64,000 nucleotides of DNA from Desmodus rotundus. Lineage: Eukaryota; Chordata; Mammalia; Chiroptera; Phyllostomidae. The stretch covers positions 199,122,143-199,186,142 of the forward strand of contig NC_071387.1 of assembly GCF_022682495.2 (NCBI RefSeq), given 5' to 3'. The position numbers and the translations under genes were made by a program. A model generated the notes under the pieces. That model did no database searches. It was not told the DNA's origin and saw nothing but the letters and a program-made list of their open reading frames with translations. Below, in pieces: positions 9,806 to 24,800 of the stretch; position 1 is the stretch's first letter, and every line of letters begins with the position of its first letter.

Positions 9806-12800
9806 GCCACCTCACAGGGTCGCTGTGCAAGTCAGATATGACTGTGGAAGAACTTTGCGAATTGTGAGACTTTGTGCAGCGTGGTCTGCTTTACATTGTT
9901 TCTGTCCGGGCGGTCCCAGTGCAGAGCGCGTTTCTGAGAAAATCCTCTTCACAGAATCCCGTACTGTAGCGCAGGGTTTCTCGGCCTCCGTGCTGTTGAC
10001 CTTGTGTGGACTGCAGAATGGTTTGTTGCGGCGACTGTTCTTAGCGTCCCTGGCCTCTACCCACTAGATGGCAATTGCACTCCCCAGTTGTGAGAACCAA
10101 GAATGTCTCCAGACATTGCCAAATTTCCACCGACGGGTGAAGCGGGGAGGGATGCACAGCTTCTGGTTGAGAACCTCTGACACAGACCTCCTCTCTGTGG
10201 TCGCCTTCTGGCATGGGATGTCCTCTTCTAGAACTTTCTGTGAGTCCGTGTGCTTCTAATTGAAGTCCACGTTCCTTAGGGTAACTTTTCGTGCTTGCTT
10301 CTGTCTGAGCCCTAGTTTGTCTTAACTTTTATTATTTCCTAAAACGATCCTGCTTTGGTCAGCCTGGTTTGGTCTGTTTGTCTCTCTGACTCTGTCACTG
10401 TCTTTCTCTTTTTAACCATTTCCGACAGTAAGTTTATGTGCATACCTAGAAGACAGGCCCTCCATTCTCGAAATCCAGCCTGTTGAAATCTCGAAAGCCC
10501 TGACTAACACTGTCGTCCTTGCTTACTTGACATCGAATCATAGTGCTGCAGTGGGTTCTTCCCCCTCCTGGAGGTTTTCACACAGATATGCCTTAGTTTC
10601 CCTGGAGAGGTTAAATTTGCACACGACAGATTCAACCTTGTGTTGGCTTCTTCTGCAGGGATTAACAAAAAATCATGAACACAGACGCTCTTAGCAGTAC
10701 TTGTGGAATGAATGGACAGATATTGCACTGGTTTTATTTTCTGAAAACACCTTTACTGAATATGTCACATGCTTGTTTGTGGCTACGTGTTCAGTATATG
10801 TCCTTGTAAGCCTGAAACAAGAGTCATGGGAACTGGCAAAATAAATGAAATGGGAGGACTCGAACATTATCAAGTAGCTCCTCTACTGTTCTAGGACTTG
10901 TCTTCATTGTAAGTTGTTAACTTGTCTTTGACAGTGGCCACATTTTCTAGTCTTTCAAAGTCAGATTTCACTTTTCAAAAAACAGATGCTAAAACAACAT
11001 CTCAACTTCTCTGGGAGCAGCATGAAGGGGTGTCACATTAGATCAAACTATAAAACCTTTGTTTTTGCTTATCTAGGCAGGCGCTGGTGAAGAGAAGCGG
11101 AAGGAAGAAGGCAAGAAGAAGAACAAGGAAGGGTCTGGAGATGGAGGTCGAGCAGAGGTAAACATTTTGGGGCTGTTGCTGAATTTGACAGGTGGCAGAG
11201 CGCTGTCTCAGACTTGTCCTGTGTAAGATGCTCCTGGTTTACGTGGAATTGGAGGACGGCCTCAACGGAAGAATCTGGGAGAAGCATTAGGAGAGCCTGG
11301 GAGGGGAAGAGAGACTCGCAGTTATTTGTCACTGAAAAAGGAAAACAACTGAGACATAATTGTGAGATAGTCTGTGGGGTCAGATAAGAAAATCAGAAAC
11401 AAAGTTGGACAGGAATCTGTAATGACTCACTTGGCCGGTTGGATGCCAGCTGTCTGGTCATTTCATTCAATGAGCTGTTAAAGGGGAGACATTGGCTGTT
11501 TGAGCTTCTCCTGAATACAGTGGAAACCAAGAAAGCCACTTCTGGACCCCATTCACACTGCTTCCACCCGGACCTGCTCCTCGAGTTTGGTTGGAAACCA
11601 GGACAGATCACCTTGGGGCCTCTAGATTGTAGAGAAGATGCTTTCAGTGTCCTGTGCTCAGACAGAAAGGAACTGGCTTTTCAGAAGTCAGCCCAGAACC
11701 AGGCTGGGGCCTGGGCGTTCTGTTTTATGAGGCGGTTAGGCTTGTCTCCCAGCTTTATTTCTGAAGTTGAACTCCTGTGAACTGTGCTTCACTTGTGCTT
11801 TAGTCATAGCAACCATTTTATTAGAGACTCTTTAGAAAAAAACTACCAGAATGCAGAGGAACAAAGGAAGAGGCTTTTAAGAAGTGTGCTGTAGCACAAC
11901 AAACTAGCTGTAAAGAGCCGTTTTTATAAATGCCGCATTGCTGAATCGATGGTGCTTTCATTTACTGAAGGGTATGTTCAGAGGTGATCAAGAATCACCA
12001 AGTGTCGCTTAGAGCCCTGCCTGCCTAACCTTCTCTCTTATGGTTTGTCCGCAACATCCCTCTGTAATTGTGGGGGAAATGATTGATGGTGAACTTTAAA
12101 ATTTGCAAGTGAGTAGAAAAAATGCCTATGTTCCCTAATTTCTTTTTTACACTTTCCATACAGTAGTACATGCTCTTCTGTCACAGCTTGAGAATTAGCC
12201 TGGAAATAGGAAACGGTGCAATCAGAGGACTTTTCTGAAAAGAAAATGTTAACAGTGACTTGATTACAGATGTTGGAAATGATCTGTCTGGGAAAAGTGT
12301 GCAGTGAGATGTCCACGGCCTTTCTTCCTCCTCCTCCTCCTCCTCCACGCTCCATTGTTTGTGTGCGTTACCCTTAGAAGGGCCATGTGCGGGTCTGTTC
12401 TTCTCTGCATTTCCAGGACCCGCCACAGAGAGAATCTGCTCCATGAACGTTGAATACATTATGTTTGACACTGAGTACCTCTGACTAGGAAGTGCCAGGT
12501 GCATGTGGAGGTGAACCGCACTAAGATGCGGAGGGTCATGTGGGTGGTAGGACTGAACTGATGCTTCCAAGCAAGTAGGCCCAGGTAGTGTGGCTCATTC
12601 AGCCTCAGGGGCTCAGGGTACATGGCTGTAGAGTGAGTGGCTGTGAGCTTTTGGTTAATTCGCTGCGGCTTCACCATCACGGGTTCTGCACTCTGCAGAT
12701 TAACGAAATACTTGTGCAGAGCCCCTACGTGCGTGGAGAAAGGAAAGGACAGCTTGGGGGGAAACTATGAAGAGATGAGGGTGCTTCCATTTCAAAAGGT

Positions 12801-15800
12801 AAAGGCTGACAAAAATTATGATTGGAGTGAGAAGGGAATATTGTGTAAGGAAAAAATGTACTACACACGAGAAACTGATAGTTTTAATAAGTTATGTTCA
12901 AACAGTGTGGAAGTATATTCTTAATGATATGGCTGGCTATGTTTTCCTTTTTTACTATGATATTTAGGGAAATACTAACCTCTGAGATTGACGGGGTAAC
13001 TGTGTCACCAAGGATTAGGTGCTAGCTTGTACTCCTTTCAGATGAAGTGTGTTAGGTCAATATGTATTATACATAGAATTGGGGGCAGCATTTAAACCGA
13101 GTAAGTTTTAAAGCATGTATTTGAATAAACTGTTATAGCTGATTGATTTAAATCTATGTAAAGATGGAAACTCATGGTAAGATTAAGCCATCTTAATTCA
13201 CCACCTGCTTTTTGAAATATTTTAAACACCGAGTCTCTATCAGTAGAGGAAGTCAAATCTCTGGTTATTGTCTCCTTTTTTCTTTCTTTGTCAAACTTTT
13301 GGGAAGCTGAGTGGGTGTTTTATAGAAAACATTTTGGTTAATTTAATGTATTAGAGACAGCAGTATTATGCTGTTTTCTTATGTTTGCTATTTAAATACG
13401 CCCAAGAAGGAAATACTGAAAGATCATGGCCTCTTTGAATTTAGTAAATGTTTCCCCTGAATGAGATCCCTTAAGTCAAATAAATTTACAGTTGGTTAAT
13501 TAAAAATTATGAGTGGACGTATACTCTGGCCAGCTTCACAGATCATCCCTTGAATAAACTAGAAACAAAATGGAAAAGCCAGCCAGTTTGTATTTCCAGG
13601 GTTGTTTATCGTTGTACCTGTGAGAGTGTTTAGTTAGAAAAGTCCTGAAGAGAGTATCTTTAAAGAAAAAAATTACATTATGCAAAAAATAGCAAAATGT
13701 AGTATCAATACGTGTTCATTTAGAATGCTGGCAGCTGGGTATTTATTGTTATTTATACTCTTCTATTTTAAAAAAATAATAAAATAATAAGAGCATTTAA
13801 TCTCTTTTTTTACCTCTACTTAGGACATCATTAAGGTAATACTTGTTGGTATTGGCAATCCAGGTACCACATAGAATCACTAATCCTGTTTTGTTGTATT
13901 GTCTCTTTTTATTATTTCCCTTTTCTAAAAAGGAAAGCAAGTTATTTAGTGATTATTTATTTCTTCATTTGTTGTCGTGCAGTTGAATCCTTGGCCTGAA
14001 TATATTAACACGCGTCTTGAGATGTATAATAAACTGAAAGCAGAACACGATGCCATTCTGGCAGAAAAAGCAGAGAAAGACAGCAAGCGGATTACAGTCA
14101 CTCTGCCGGACGGCAAGCAGGTCGATGCGGAGTCCTGGAAAACGACCCCGTATCAAATCGCCTGTGGAATTAGGTAAAAGCCGCACCCGCCTTGATCTTC
14201 TGTCGTTTGTAACTAAACCTTTTAAAAATTATCTTGCCAAGTTTTATCTTCAAGACATTTTTATGTTACTGTTCAATGGTTTCAATGTTTAATTTACATT
14301 ATTTGGGATTTTTCAAAATCAAAATGATGTGAAGCTTTATAGTCAAGATTCAAAGTTAGTTTCTTAGAGGCTCCATTTTGGTTTTATCTTATGAAGGGTT
14401 TTATATTCTTCTATCTTGATCGTATGTCACAAAACCCAAGTAGATTGACTTTCACCTATTTTGACTTAAATGTCTCAGTTCTGAAGTTAAATGAAGGTTG
14501 ATCATCTCACAGGAGAACATTAAGAAACTACTATGTAACACATGAAAAAATGTGTTAGTTTTATAAATCCGAAAGAGGGCCATATCCAGTCTTAAAACTT
14601 CACACTTTTATTGGGTTGGAAAGGAGTCACTGTGAATTAGATGCGTTCTCTGTACTAGACTAAATGCTTTCTTAATTTTAATAGGGTCTTGGGATCAATA
14701 GTTGGGTCAGTTTATCAGAAAATGATAAAGTGGGGAAAGCATAAATTGATGCTCTTATCTTATACGAGGTGTTGGAAACTGTGGTCAGAACTTGCTTTTG
14801 TCCAGCCCAGGAGCTGAGAATATGCAACAGAGAGCACGTGTGGTGCACAGTCTAAAACATGTCCATAAAAGTAACAATAGTAACATAAAACGTGGGTGTA
14901 GCCTTTTACAGGAAAGGTGTGTCAACCTGTGAACAGACGGGGTGGGCAAACGTAGGTTTGTAGTTGTGAGTATGCGAAACGCAGAGTGTATTCTTGTTTT
15001 GTTTATCAATGTATTATTTCTATCACAACTATAAACCTACTTTTATATTATTCAGCAACTATAGGTACAGACACAGACACGCATCTCCAAGGCCCTTTGG
15101 AGTGCAGTGCCTGTTAGAGTTCTACGTCACGTTAACACACTTGAGAAGCAGTGTGAGTGCAGAATCCCTGCAGATTTTTACCCAGCTACTCCATCCGCAC
15201 CTGACTCCACGAATGTTTGTAATGACCTGACTTCATCAGGTTTTCCCACAGATTCACCTTGGTTTTCATAGAAACCATAATTCCCTTGTTGTATTATTAT
15301 TTATTTTTATTTCTTTTTAAAATTTTATTGATTTTATGTTTATATTATTATATGTTGAGTTGAACCACGTGAAATCATATGATTGTCAAAAATGGTTGAT
15401 TATCATCAATTTTATGTTGTTGAATGTAAGACAAAAAATAACAAGTAAACAGCGTTGGCAACCAACCCCGCTGATCATTGGTCAGCTGGGGGGAGAAGAG
15501 GCAGTTAGGCCTCCGTTGAGTCTCCCGTGTGCCGTGAACATTGGTTAGTACATCTTACAAAGAGAGGGGAGTGCTTTAGTTAATTTGACCACTGCTTCTA
15601 ACTGAAGTACTTCTATTTTATTCCAAAGGGAATAAGCAAGTTGTGACATCAAGCAGATCTCCATATGAGATCATAAATAACTGGGTAGACCCTTAAGTAT
15701 CAGTTCAGTCTGTCATTTTAGAGGTGATTGTGAAGGTCATTTGATGAAGAGATTCCCCCGTGGTTGCACACTGGTACTGTAGCTGTGTCAGTATTAAAAG

Positions 15801-18800
15801 TCAGGTTCCCGTTAGTTCAGGAACTTTCTCTCCATTCTATAATATTTTCTTCAGATGACATTGTACTTTGTCAAGTAGCCAGTTGAAAATAATTTTTTGA
15901 GTTGAATTACGAAAGACATTGATGAGCTCTAGAGCTGGAGTTAAGTCACTGATCTGCAAGTGAGGGTACTTAAGACATTTTTACAAAAGTCCAGAACAGC
16001 TTGTTCTGGGGAAAATTGCAGCATGAATAACAGGCTGTTTAATTAGTAATGAGTGTGAAAGGGAAGAAAAAGAAGGCGTGTTCCATTTGCGTCAGAAGGT
16101 TTTTGTTTGGAGTTTTGGTTTTGTTCTAAGTCTCGAAGTATGGATTATTTTACCCCTTCTTTGGAAAATGGAAGTGATCCAGCATGGTCCACGGGTAAGC
16201 TTCATTTTCAAAGTAACTCCGTTGCTGGCATCACGTGGCACCATTTTGGACCCTGAAACAAAAATCCTTTTGCTCCTAAAGACTGTAGAGTATAGTAGTT
16301 GACTTCTGATCATTTCTCTAGTCTTCTGAAGACTGCTGTATACCAAATTAAACCATTTCTCTCTGCCAAATCCATTGTATATTTTGTGAAACGTTTATTA
16401 TATTGGCTCCCTTTGATCTCAGGAGAACAGGAAACATTGGGCATAGTCTAGGGGAAATGTAATGGGAACACTGAAAATGGGGAAAGCAGTTATTGTTTAC
16501 TTTCTCTGTTATTCCATCCTTAGTCCTTAAGAGGGGGAGGTTGTATGAAGTAAGCAGAGCAAGGAGAGAACCCCGCAGCACAGCACCTGCAGCCGGCTTA
16601 AGCCTTCTTTCTGGTGGTGTATTTAGACTGACAGCCTGCAGGCAGTACACTTTTCCTTCGTGGGGTAGTGTTGCCTGCTCTCGTTGAGTTGTCAGGACTA
16701 CTGCAGGCTGCCATTTCTCTCGCGACACATTCAGATCTGCAATCTGACCAGCCTTACTCAATTCTGCTGTAGCCCCGAAGCTCCCGGAACCTCTCTTAAC
16801 TCACGTCCCCGCTCGCATTCGAGCCCACCCCCTCATCTGGAGCGCTCTCTCATCTCCTTTTCCTCCTGGCCAAACCTTTGACCCTTCGGCTCATTACTTG
16901 ATCCCCAAGGCCTGTGCAGACCACTCTGACCTCTGCTACTTCCCCTCCTCAGAACTCCTGTGGCTTTTCCACCCACTCGGTGTGGCTGACATCTCACCCC
17001 GTGATAACAGCTTGCGTGGTGTCACACTATTAAAAATTTTTATTGAATAATCCTTTATTTTACCTATATATTTGTTATAAATAAAAGCATCTTAGGCATT
17101 GGCAGAATCTATTCCGAGGTTAGCATTGCCTCTCAAAAAAAAATTCTATTACATATTTCAAATAGGAAGTAGAACAGGAGGTTACTTAGTATCCCCAGTC
17201 CCCTTTTTTCCATTGGAGTCTAAGTAGCTTGGTTTTGTGGAGAACTTCTTTGGAGAAAATAAAAATTAAATCAGGCCATTGAAAATTGTTATTGTTTGTT
17301 TATCAGAGTTGTTGTATCTTTAAATAAGCATAAATGTCATAGTGTGTTGAATTTTTAGGGTCTTCTAGTTATATTCTTAGGTACATTAGTACATTTTGGG
17401 GGTTTGTTGCCTTTTCCATTTTATTTCAGAGAGATATATATTATTTATATCTGTAATACATACAGTGTCAACATATAATATATAGTGTTTATTTTCCTGT
17501 TGTTTGTAAGTCAAGGCCTGGCCGACAACACCGTTATTGCTAAAGTGAACAAGGTTGTCTGGGACCTTGACCGTCCTCTGGAGGAAGATTGTACTTTGGA
17601 GCTTCTCAAGTTTGAGGATGAGGAAGCTCAGGCAGTAAGTGTTTATTCAGTATTCACTGAATTTCAGGATGATGATTCTCGTTTGCATTCTTTCCCAGCT
17701 GATTACCTCTGCCAATAGGTGACCAGAGTTTATTGATGTCTCATTGTCACATTTGAAATCATCGTTTTTGTCTTTCACTCAGGGAACATAATAAAAGTAC
17801 TTGCCTGATAAAATCAAGAGGTGAAGTTGAAAAAATTTATTTTCACTACCAGATATTAAAATTGGGAAATCTGGAATTCTTTTAAAATTTTATTAGAAAT
17901 TGATTAAGCAAGTAAAACTTGTTTTCTACACTGTCAATCAGTACTTAAGCAAGACATATATATACGTTAACAAATTTGAAAATGAAAGTACTTCCTGTAT
18001 TGGAAAGTTGCTTTCCATATTTTTTCTCATCTTAAAGTGCAAACCTGCTGAAAGCACTGTAAAAACCAACCTGCACATGATGGCAAGGCTTTCTCCTTAC
18101 TTCTTCGTGACGGTCTGCTACGCAGAGGGAAGTCAAATATGTTGTGTTGTTTTGTTTTGGTGATGGTGGTTTACCTGTGTATGTGAATCATATGTAAGTA
18201 AATGTGCTCTAGATTCCTTACGTTTTTAAAGAGAATTTTTAAAATCGTTTGGGTACCTTACTATTATTAAATCCTAAAAACCTTGCTTTGGATATGTTCC
18301 GACTCACGTGAATGACCACCTTAAAGCCAAGTACTGCTGTTTGATTTTTAGAGTCCATACGTTTGTCCTTGTATTTTCTGGTTGTGTTGTGGGGTCAGGC
18401 TATGCCGCCTCAGTCATTGGGGGCCGACAGGAATAAAGGACACAGAATTCTAAGCGATGCCCCTCAGCTACGTAAAGGCAGAGTGCAGCCCACGGCTGTG
18501 GACGCACTGGCTCACGAGCCCCTGGGCCGTGGCCAGCAAGAGGACAGTCACATTGCGAGTGACGATTGTGTTCAGGGAACAGAATCCATCCTGTTTAACT
18601 AATGATGCTCATTTGCTTTTAATTAGTTTGAAATAAACCAGGTCATTTCTAAGGTAGAAATTCAATTTAGTAATTAGCATCCTTTTGTTGTGTTGTTTGT
18701 GTATAGAATCACTCTGCAGTTTGTAGATTTGTAAATTTAGATTTTTCTGTCTTGGCTTTATTTACAATAAGTTTTATATGTCTCTCTTTATGGCCACATG

Positions 18801-21800
18801 ACCTTAGAGCACATTTGCCCAGTCTCAAACCTTCTCATCCTCCTTTGATTTTCAGGTATATTGGCACTCAAGTGCTCACATAATGGGCGAAGCCATGGAA
18901 AGAGTCTACGGCGGGTGTTTATGTTATGGCCCACCGATAGAGAGTGGGTTCTATTATGACATGTACCTTGGAGAGGGGTAAGTTATGTAATTGGATAAAG
19001 AAAACTAATGTCTGAATTACCACGGGTCCCTTTGCTGTTTTTAAAGAGTTCTTAATAAGGAGGATGATGTAGTGCTTATTGCTTCCTAGTCACCGAGCAT
19101 TCCCACTGCTCAAACTTGACGAGTGTAGCAGCTTTCAGCGACATGGAGACTTGTTCTAGGTCAATGGAGGCAGAGCCCTATGGTGTACTGGGAAATACAG
19201 TGAAGTCGGTCCTCTTCCCCTTCACACCTGGTGACAGAGGTGGAGGGAGGATTCACTAGTGGGAACAGTGTCCATGGTGACCAAGGCCGAAGCCACTGAA
19301 ACTGTAAATTATTAAAATAATTTGTGAAAAATATCTAGTTTACACTTCTAATATACAGTGCAAGGGTCTGATTTCTTATGTCAAACCCTTTGAAGTGTTC
19401 TAATGAAACATCCCTCCAACCTTTGGAGTGAGAAGAAAGGGATCGAAAGAAAATTTTATACTTTGTTCTCTTTCAGGGGTGTGTCCAGTAATGATTTCTC
19501 TTCTTTAGAGACTTTATGTAAGAAAATCATTAAAGAAAAGCAAGCTTTTGAAAGACTGGAAGTTAAGAAGGAAACCCTGTTGGAAATGTTTAAGGTAAAT
19601 TGAACTGTGCCCTGTGGCGCCCACATGTCTCTTAGAGGTGTCATGTGAAGGCGTCACACCGGGGTTCCACGGACAGAGCTGATGCCTGTTCTTTAGAAGA
19701 GTTTAACATTTGTTTTCAACACGTTAAATAGTGACATACTTACAATCCTATAATGTTTTGATAAGATACACTTTGACTTGCATTTTAGCTGTAGTATTTA
19801 GGGGTAAAAATTAAAGGAGAGTATTAAAAAAATAGATTTTCCTCTTTTCAGTACAATAAGTTCAAATGCCGGATATTGAATGAAAAAGTGAACACTCCAA
19901 CCACCACGGTCTACAGGTGAGAATGCGGGTGGCATTAGAGACGGTTGGTGTCTGTGCCACTTTAAGTCTTCATTAAGATTTCTCTCGTTTGGTCCCTAGG
20001 TGTGGCCCCCTGATAGACCTCTGCCGGGGCCCTCACGTCAGACACACCGGCAAAATCAAGGCCTTGAAAATACACAAAGTAAGCGATGTAACTTTGAAGA
20101 CTCTCTCCATATAAATTTATTTGTGTGGTACAGATACATGTGTAAACTTTTATTGGTCTCTCTACCAGTTTTCTTTTGGGTGGATGGTTTTCTCATGCTG
20201 TCTCCTGACTGTGGGTGCCACACGTCATTAGCCATTTTTAGCAGAAGTTCTCTCAAGCGGTGGCCGACTGGCCATTCCGCAGCGGAGCACGTCGGGGTGG
20301 CGGGGTGGGGATTCCCAGAATCTTGCAGTGACGGGCCCTTGTGGCTCTAAAAGCTTTGAGACTCACTGTGGGAGTATGTGCTTTTGCCCCTCGTGTGTCT
20401 AAGGTAATATTTCCCAAGCTGTTCTTGCTAACCAAGCTAATCCTGCCAGTTTATGCTAGTTCATAAGTTCTTTGTGGGTGATTAATAAAACGCACTTCGA
20501 ATCATAAGAATAATGGAGTCGTAGCAAGAGTGTTTTGTTGGTTTATTTTCCTTCGTGGCTTGCTCGTTTTGGGAGGGTGTCCTTGCCGCGAGCCGTGTGC
20601 GTGGAGTTGCGGCCTGAGGGGCACTGAGGCAGGGCGGGCTTTTCTGAGGGGACTTAGCTCCGCCCCAGAGCAACTCGGGGAGGCTTTACTCCGGGGGACT
20701 TTTTGTTTCATTTTCTTGTATAAGGACCACTATGGCTTTGACTCACAAGGTGACTATGAGACATAGCATCTGACTCTTCAAATAAGTGAGGCATTTCCGA
20801 TTTTGAATATCGTTTCATGGTTGATCTTTGTTTTCAGAATTCCTCCACCTACTGGGAAGGGAAAGCAGATATGGAGACGCTCCAGAGAATTTATGGCATT
20901 TCATTCCCAGATCCTAAGATGTTGAAAGAGTGGGAGAAGTTCCAAGAGGAAGCTAAGAACCGAGATCATAGGAAAATTGGGAGGGTATGTTAACAAAGAA
21001 CAATAACGTGTCTAGACTGAGTTTACTTTCATTTGAAGTACAGCTGTATTATTTGGCTGCATTAAGAATTTCCTTTTGAAGAAATGTTACAGCTTTTAAG
21101 TATTATTGTACTGCATTTATTTAAGCCATACATTACTTACCGATTGTCTGCGTTACCTTCTAGAGTGCTCAATACTGCACAAAAACTCATCTTAACTGTT
21201 CCTTTTATTGGGGACAAATGCCGAAGACCTTCAGTTCTCTGTAAAGGAAGTGTAGCACTGTTCCATAGAGCTGAGAGGTACTTTGGAAATTCGCCCAGTC
21301 TCACTGACTTCTTTTTAAGATGTGGAAACTGAGTTCCAGGAAGTTTAATACCCCGAACTTGGTGCCCGAGGTGACAACACAGCAAGTCCCTGCTGGACTC
21401 CATGCTGTCATTTCCATTACCCCTCTGCCCCTGAGTGTCTTTCAGACTGGAAGTTAGGTTTCAGATGAAAACCTTTCTTTCTGAAATTGCGTCCCCTCTG
21501 GGCCAGGCGTCCTTGGCTGCTGGGTTACGCAGCTTGACCGGAGGCAGCGTCCCCACCACGCTCCCTTGACCTCAGGCACCACGGCCCAGAGTCGGCCCAC
21601 TGCGTCCCGTGTCCTGTTTCATTATCAGTGTCTCTTTCCAAGGCTCCTTCCTGCCACTCCTACTTCAAAAAAATAAGAAAAATTAAAAACACCCAGATCT
21701 TAGAGCTTTGAGGAGTTAAAACCACGAGAGCTGCCTCTGGATAGAAGAGAACTAAGACCTGTGCCCCGTGTCCCTCTTCGGTAAATCTGACTGGTTTCCG

Positions 21801-24800
21801 GAACGTAGTAGGCAGGGAACTAAGTTGTAAAGAACTGCAGTTTGGTGCCACACATCCGAAATGTTGGCATGTTTTCTTTGAATCAGGAATGGCACAAGTT
21901 AAAATACGAGGTATCAGGACTGTATTCTGAACTCAAAAGCACTGAAGTTTATGTCGATGTTATGCACAGATATAAGCATTCCTCGTTTTTCTTTTATCCA
22001 GGACCAAGAACTATATTTCTTCCACGAGCTCAGCCCTGGAAGTTGCTTTTTCCTGCCGAAGGGAGCATACATTTATAACACACTTATGGAATTCATCAGG
22101 GTAAACCATATTCGTTATTTTCTTTTGTAGACTTGGGACATAAATTGATTTTTATTAAATAAGGTCTGCCAAAAGGAAAGATAACCTTCTATTTAAAAAG
22201 AAACATTTAAAAGAATAAATAAAAATGGAAGTCTTGAGCTCATAAAATTTTTAAAAACTTCTTTCTTCCTAATACATGATTTTGTCCATATGGATGTGCA
22301 CACAGAGAAGCCAGTGACCTTGAACTAGGACTTGTAACCCTTACACAGGAGCTCTGTGTGCTCTTTGACCTTTCACTAATATTTTCCTTGAAAAAGCAAG
22401 TCTGTACTTGTTTTTTTTTTCTTGGTAAATTTTGAAGTATTTAAAGCGTATGTTTATAGAGAATAATACCATCAGCACCTATATACTGATGACCTAATTT
22501 AACGTACATTTGCATGAGATCATGTTGGAAATACAGTCATGTGTACACGAAGGGGGAAACCAGTTCCCCTTTGGGCCACTTCCTGATCCATTTCCCTCTC
22601 CAGAAGCAGCTGTCTTTTGAAGTTAGGGAGGGTCCTTTTTATCCATGTTATTGTTCATCTACCCCATACGTATGTATCCCAAATTGTCGACGTGTTCAGA
22701 TTTACGTGCACGAAGTCTCACTGTGTGTCATCAGAATTGTGATGCAGTTCTGGTGACTCCCTGTTACTCCATTACAGGGCTGCCCCAGTGTGCCCTCCCC
22801 TTTATTGGTGGACACGGATGTGACTGTTGGTTTTGTCACGTTACTGACTGCTGTGGTAGGGTCGTTTTGACCAGCCTCCTTCCGCGCACATGCGAGAGTT
22901 CCCTCTTTGGCATACGCCTCCCAAGTAGATTATAACATACGTGTATCTTAAACTTTACTCTAGAGTATGAATTTGCTCTTTAAAGTTTTGCTCCCACCAG
23001 AAGTATGAGCATTAATTTCTACGCGTGTGTTCTGTTTGTTTCCTAAAAGAGTGAATATAGGAAACGAGGATTCCAGGAGGTGATCACCCCAAACATCTAC
23101 AACAGCCGCCTGTGGGTGACCTCGGGCCACTGGCAGCACTACAGCGAGAACATGTTCTCCTTCGAGGTGGAGAAGGAGCAGTTTGCTCTGAAGCCCATGA
23201 ACTGCCCGGGACACTGGTATTCAGCAGCTTTGAGTTTCTGTTGAAGGTTCTCCAGGGCTGCATTTAGTCCTAGATTGCTTTTCTTCCTTGGAAAGAATTT
23301 GTCTGAAAACAAATTTTATACTCCTCTGTACAATTTAAATGCTCCTCTGATTACAGGAGGAGCTGTCGGGAGCACTCACAGGACTATTGTGTAATTGTAA
23401 TTTCTTCTGCACCTGATTGGTCCTCAGACCTTTAGACACTGAAGAACGCCGCTGGGGTGACAGCAGTGAACAGGCGGAATAGAAAACAGGGAGCCTGGGT
23501 GTGGGGTATAGCAACTTCTCCAGGATTCTTCTTGCTGTTGTTTTATTTATTTATTTATTTTAAAGAAATGTGTTCTATGAAAACCTAGGGCTAATGAATT
23601 AACATCTGTGGGAAATCTTTGTCTCGGGGCTCTCCCGCTTTCTGTCCTTCTTGACAGTTGGATGCACTGGAACAGCATGGCAGGGGGGACTAGGGACAGC
23701 CTTGACTCCAGGCCGCTCGGTGTGCACGGCTCCTCACAGCAAGGCCTCAGGCAGAGTCGCTGAGAGAGGAACGTCCATGGGAGCTGGGTTGTAGGTCAGG
23801 AGACCAACTGAGTTCATTCTTCCAAGGGCCAGAAGCACCTTCAGACTAGCAGGGAACCGAAGCACTTGGGGGAGCGGAAGAAAGCACAGGCTTCAGTTTC
23901 TAGAGTTATGCATGATTTGTATGCAGCTAAATCTGTTTTTTGTTGTGGTTTATTTTTTTTATTTTTTTTTAATATGAGCCTTAAAGGCTGTCCTCAAAAT
24001 AACGGAAATACTGAGCACAAGCATATATGACTCCAGACTTAACGGGAATAAATTTGTTCTTTCTTAGTTCTGGATGGTGGTACTACAATTTTTTAAAAGA
24101 TTTTATTTATTTATTTTTAGATAGTGGGGAAAGGAGGGAGAAGGGAGGGAGAGAAACATCAATGTGTGGTTGCCTCTTGTGCACCCACCACTGGGGACCT
24201 GGCCTACAACCCCGGCATATTCCCTAAATGGGAATTGAACCAGTGACCCTTTGGTTTGCAGGCCGGTGCTCAATCCACTGAGCCACACCAGCCAGGGCTA
24301 GATGGTGGTGTTATAATTTATTGGCTGTTTTTTTCATGCCAGGGCTTATGTTGTTGTATGAAGCCCAGGATTTGAGAAACACTGCTTATCTGAACAACTT
24401 GGAATCAGTGGCTTTTTGACAGCCTTTCCTAACATAGTAGAGAAGTGGTTTTATTGTATTAAATGTCGGTGGGTCTTATTTTTCTCTTCCTTCAGCCTTA
24501 TGTTTGATCATCGCCCGAGATCCTGGCGGGAGCTGCCTCTGCGGTTAGCCGATTTTGGGGTGCTCCACAGGAACGAGCTGTCGGGAGCGCTCACAGGACT
24601 CACGCGGGTGCGGAGGTTCCAGCAGGATGACGCCCACATATTCTGTGCTATGGAGCAGGTGGGGGACTTTGTGGGGTAAAATGCATTGAAAGAAACATCA
24701 AGGAAGTTGAGGAAAATTACCGCTGTGTCGTTTTTCTTTCATTTAAAGATTGAGGATGAAATAAAAGGTTGTTTGGATTTTCTGCGTACAGTGTATAGCA

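Larger units (their letters stand above)
6540..11076 (+). other. TARS1: TARS1 intron 1
   Basis: A 4.5-kb intron with GTGAGT donor and ATCTAG acceptor. Its first 120 bases continue the CpG-rich region with GC boxes. Further on it contains an antisense LINE-1-like stretch (7910-8065), MIR copies (8095-8270 and 9690-9845), an old LINE-1 3' end (9183-9565) and a hAT-Charlie element (9972-10179). I see no further exon. Confidence 0.85.
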
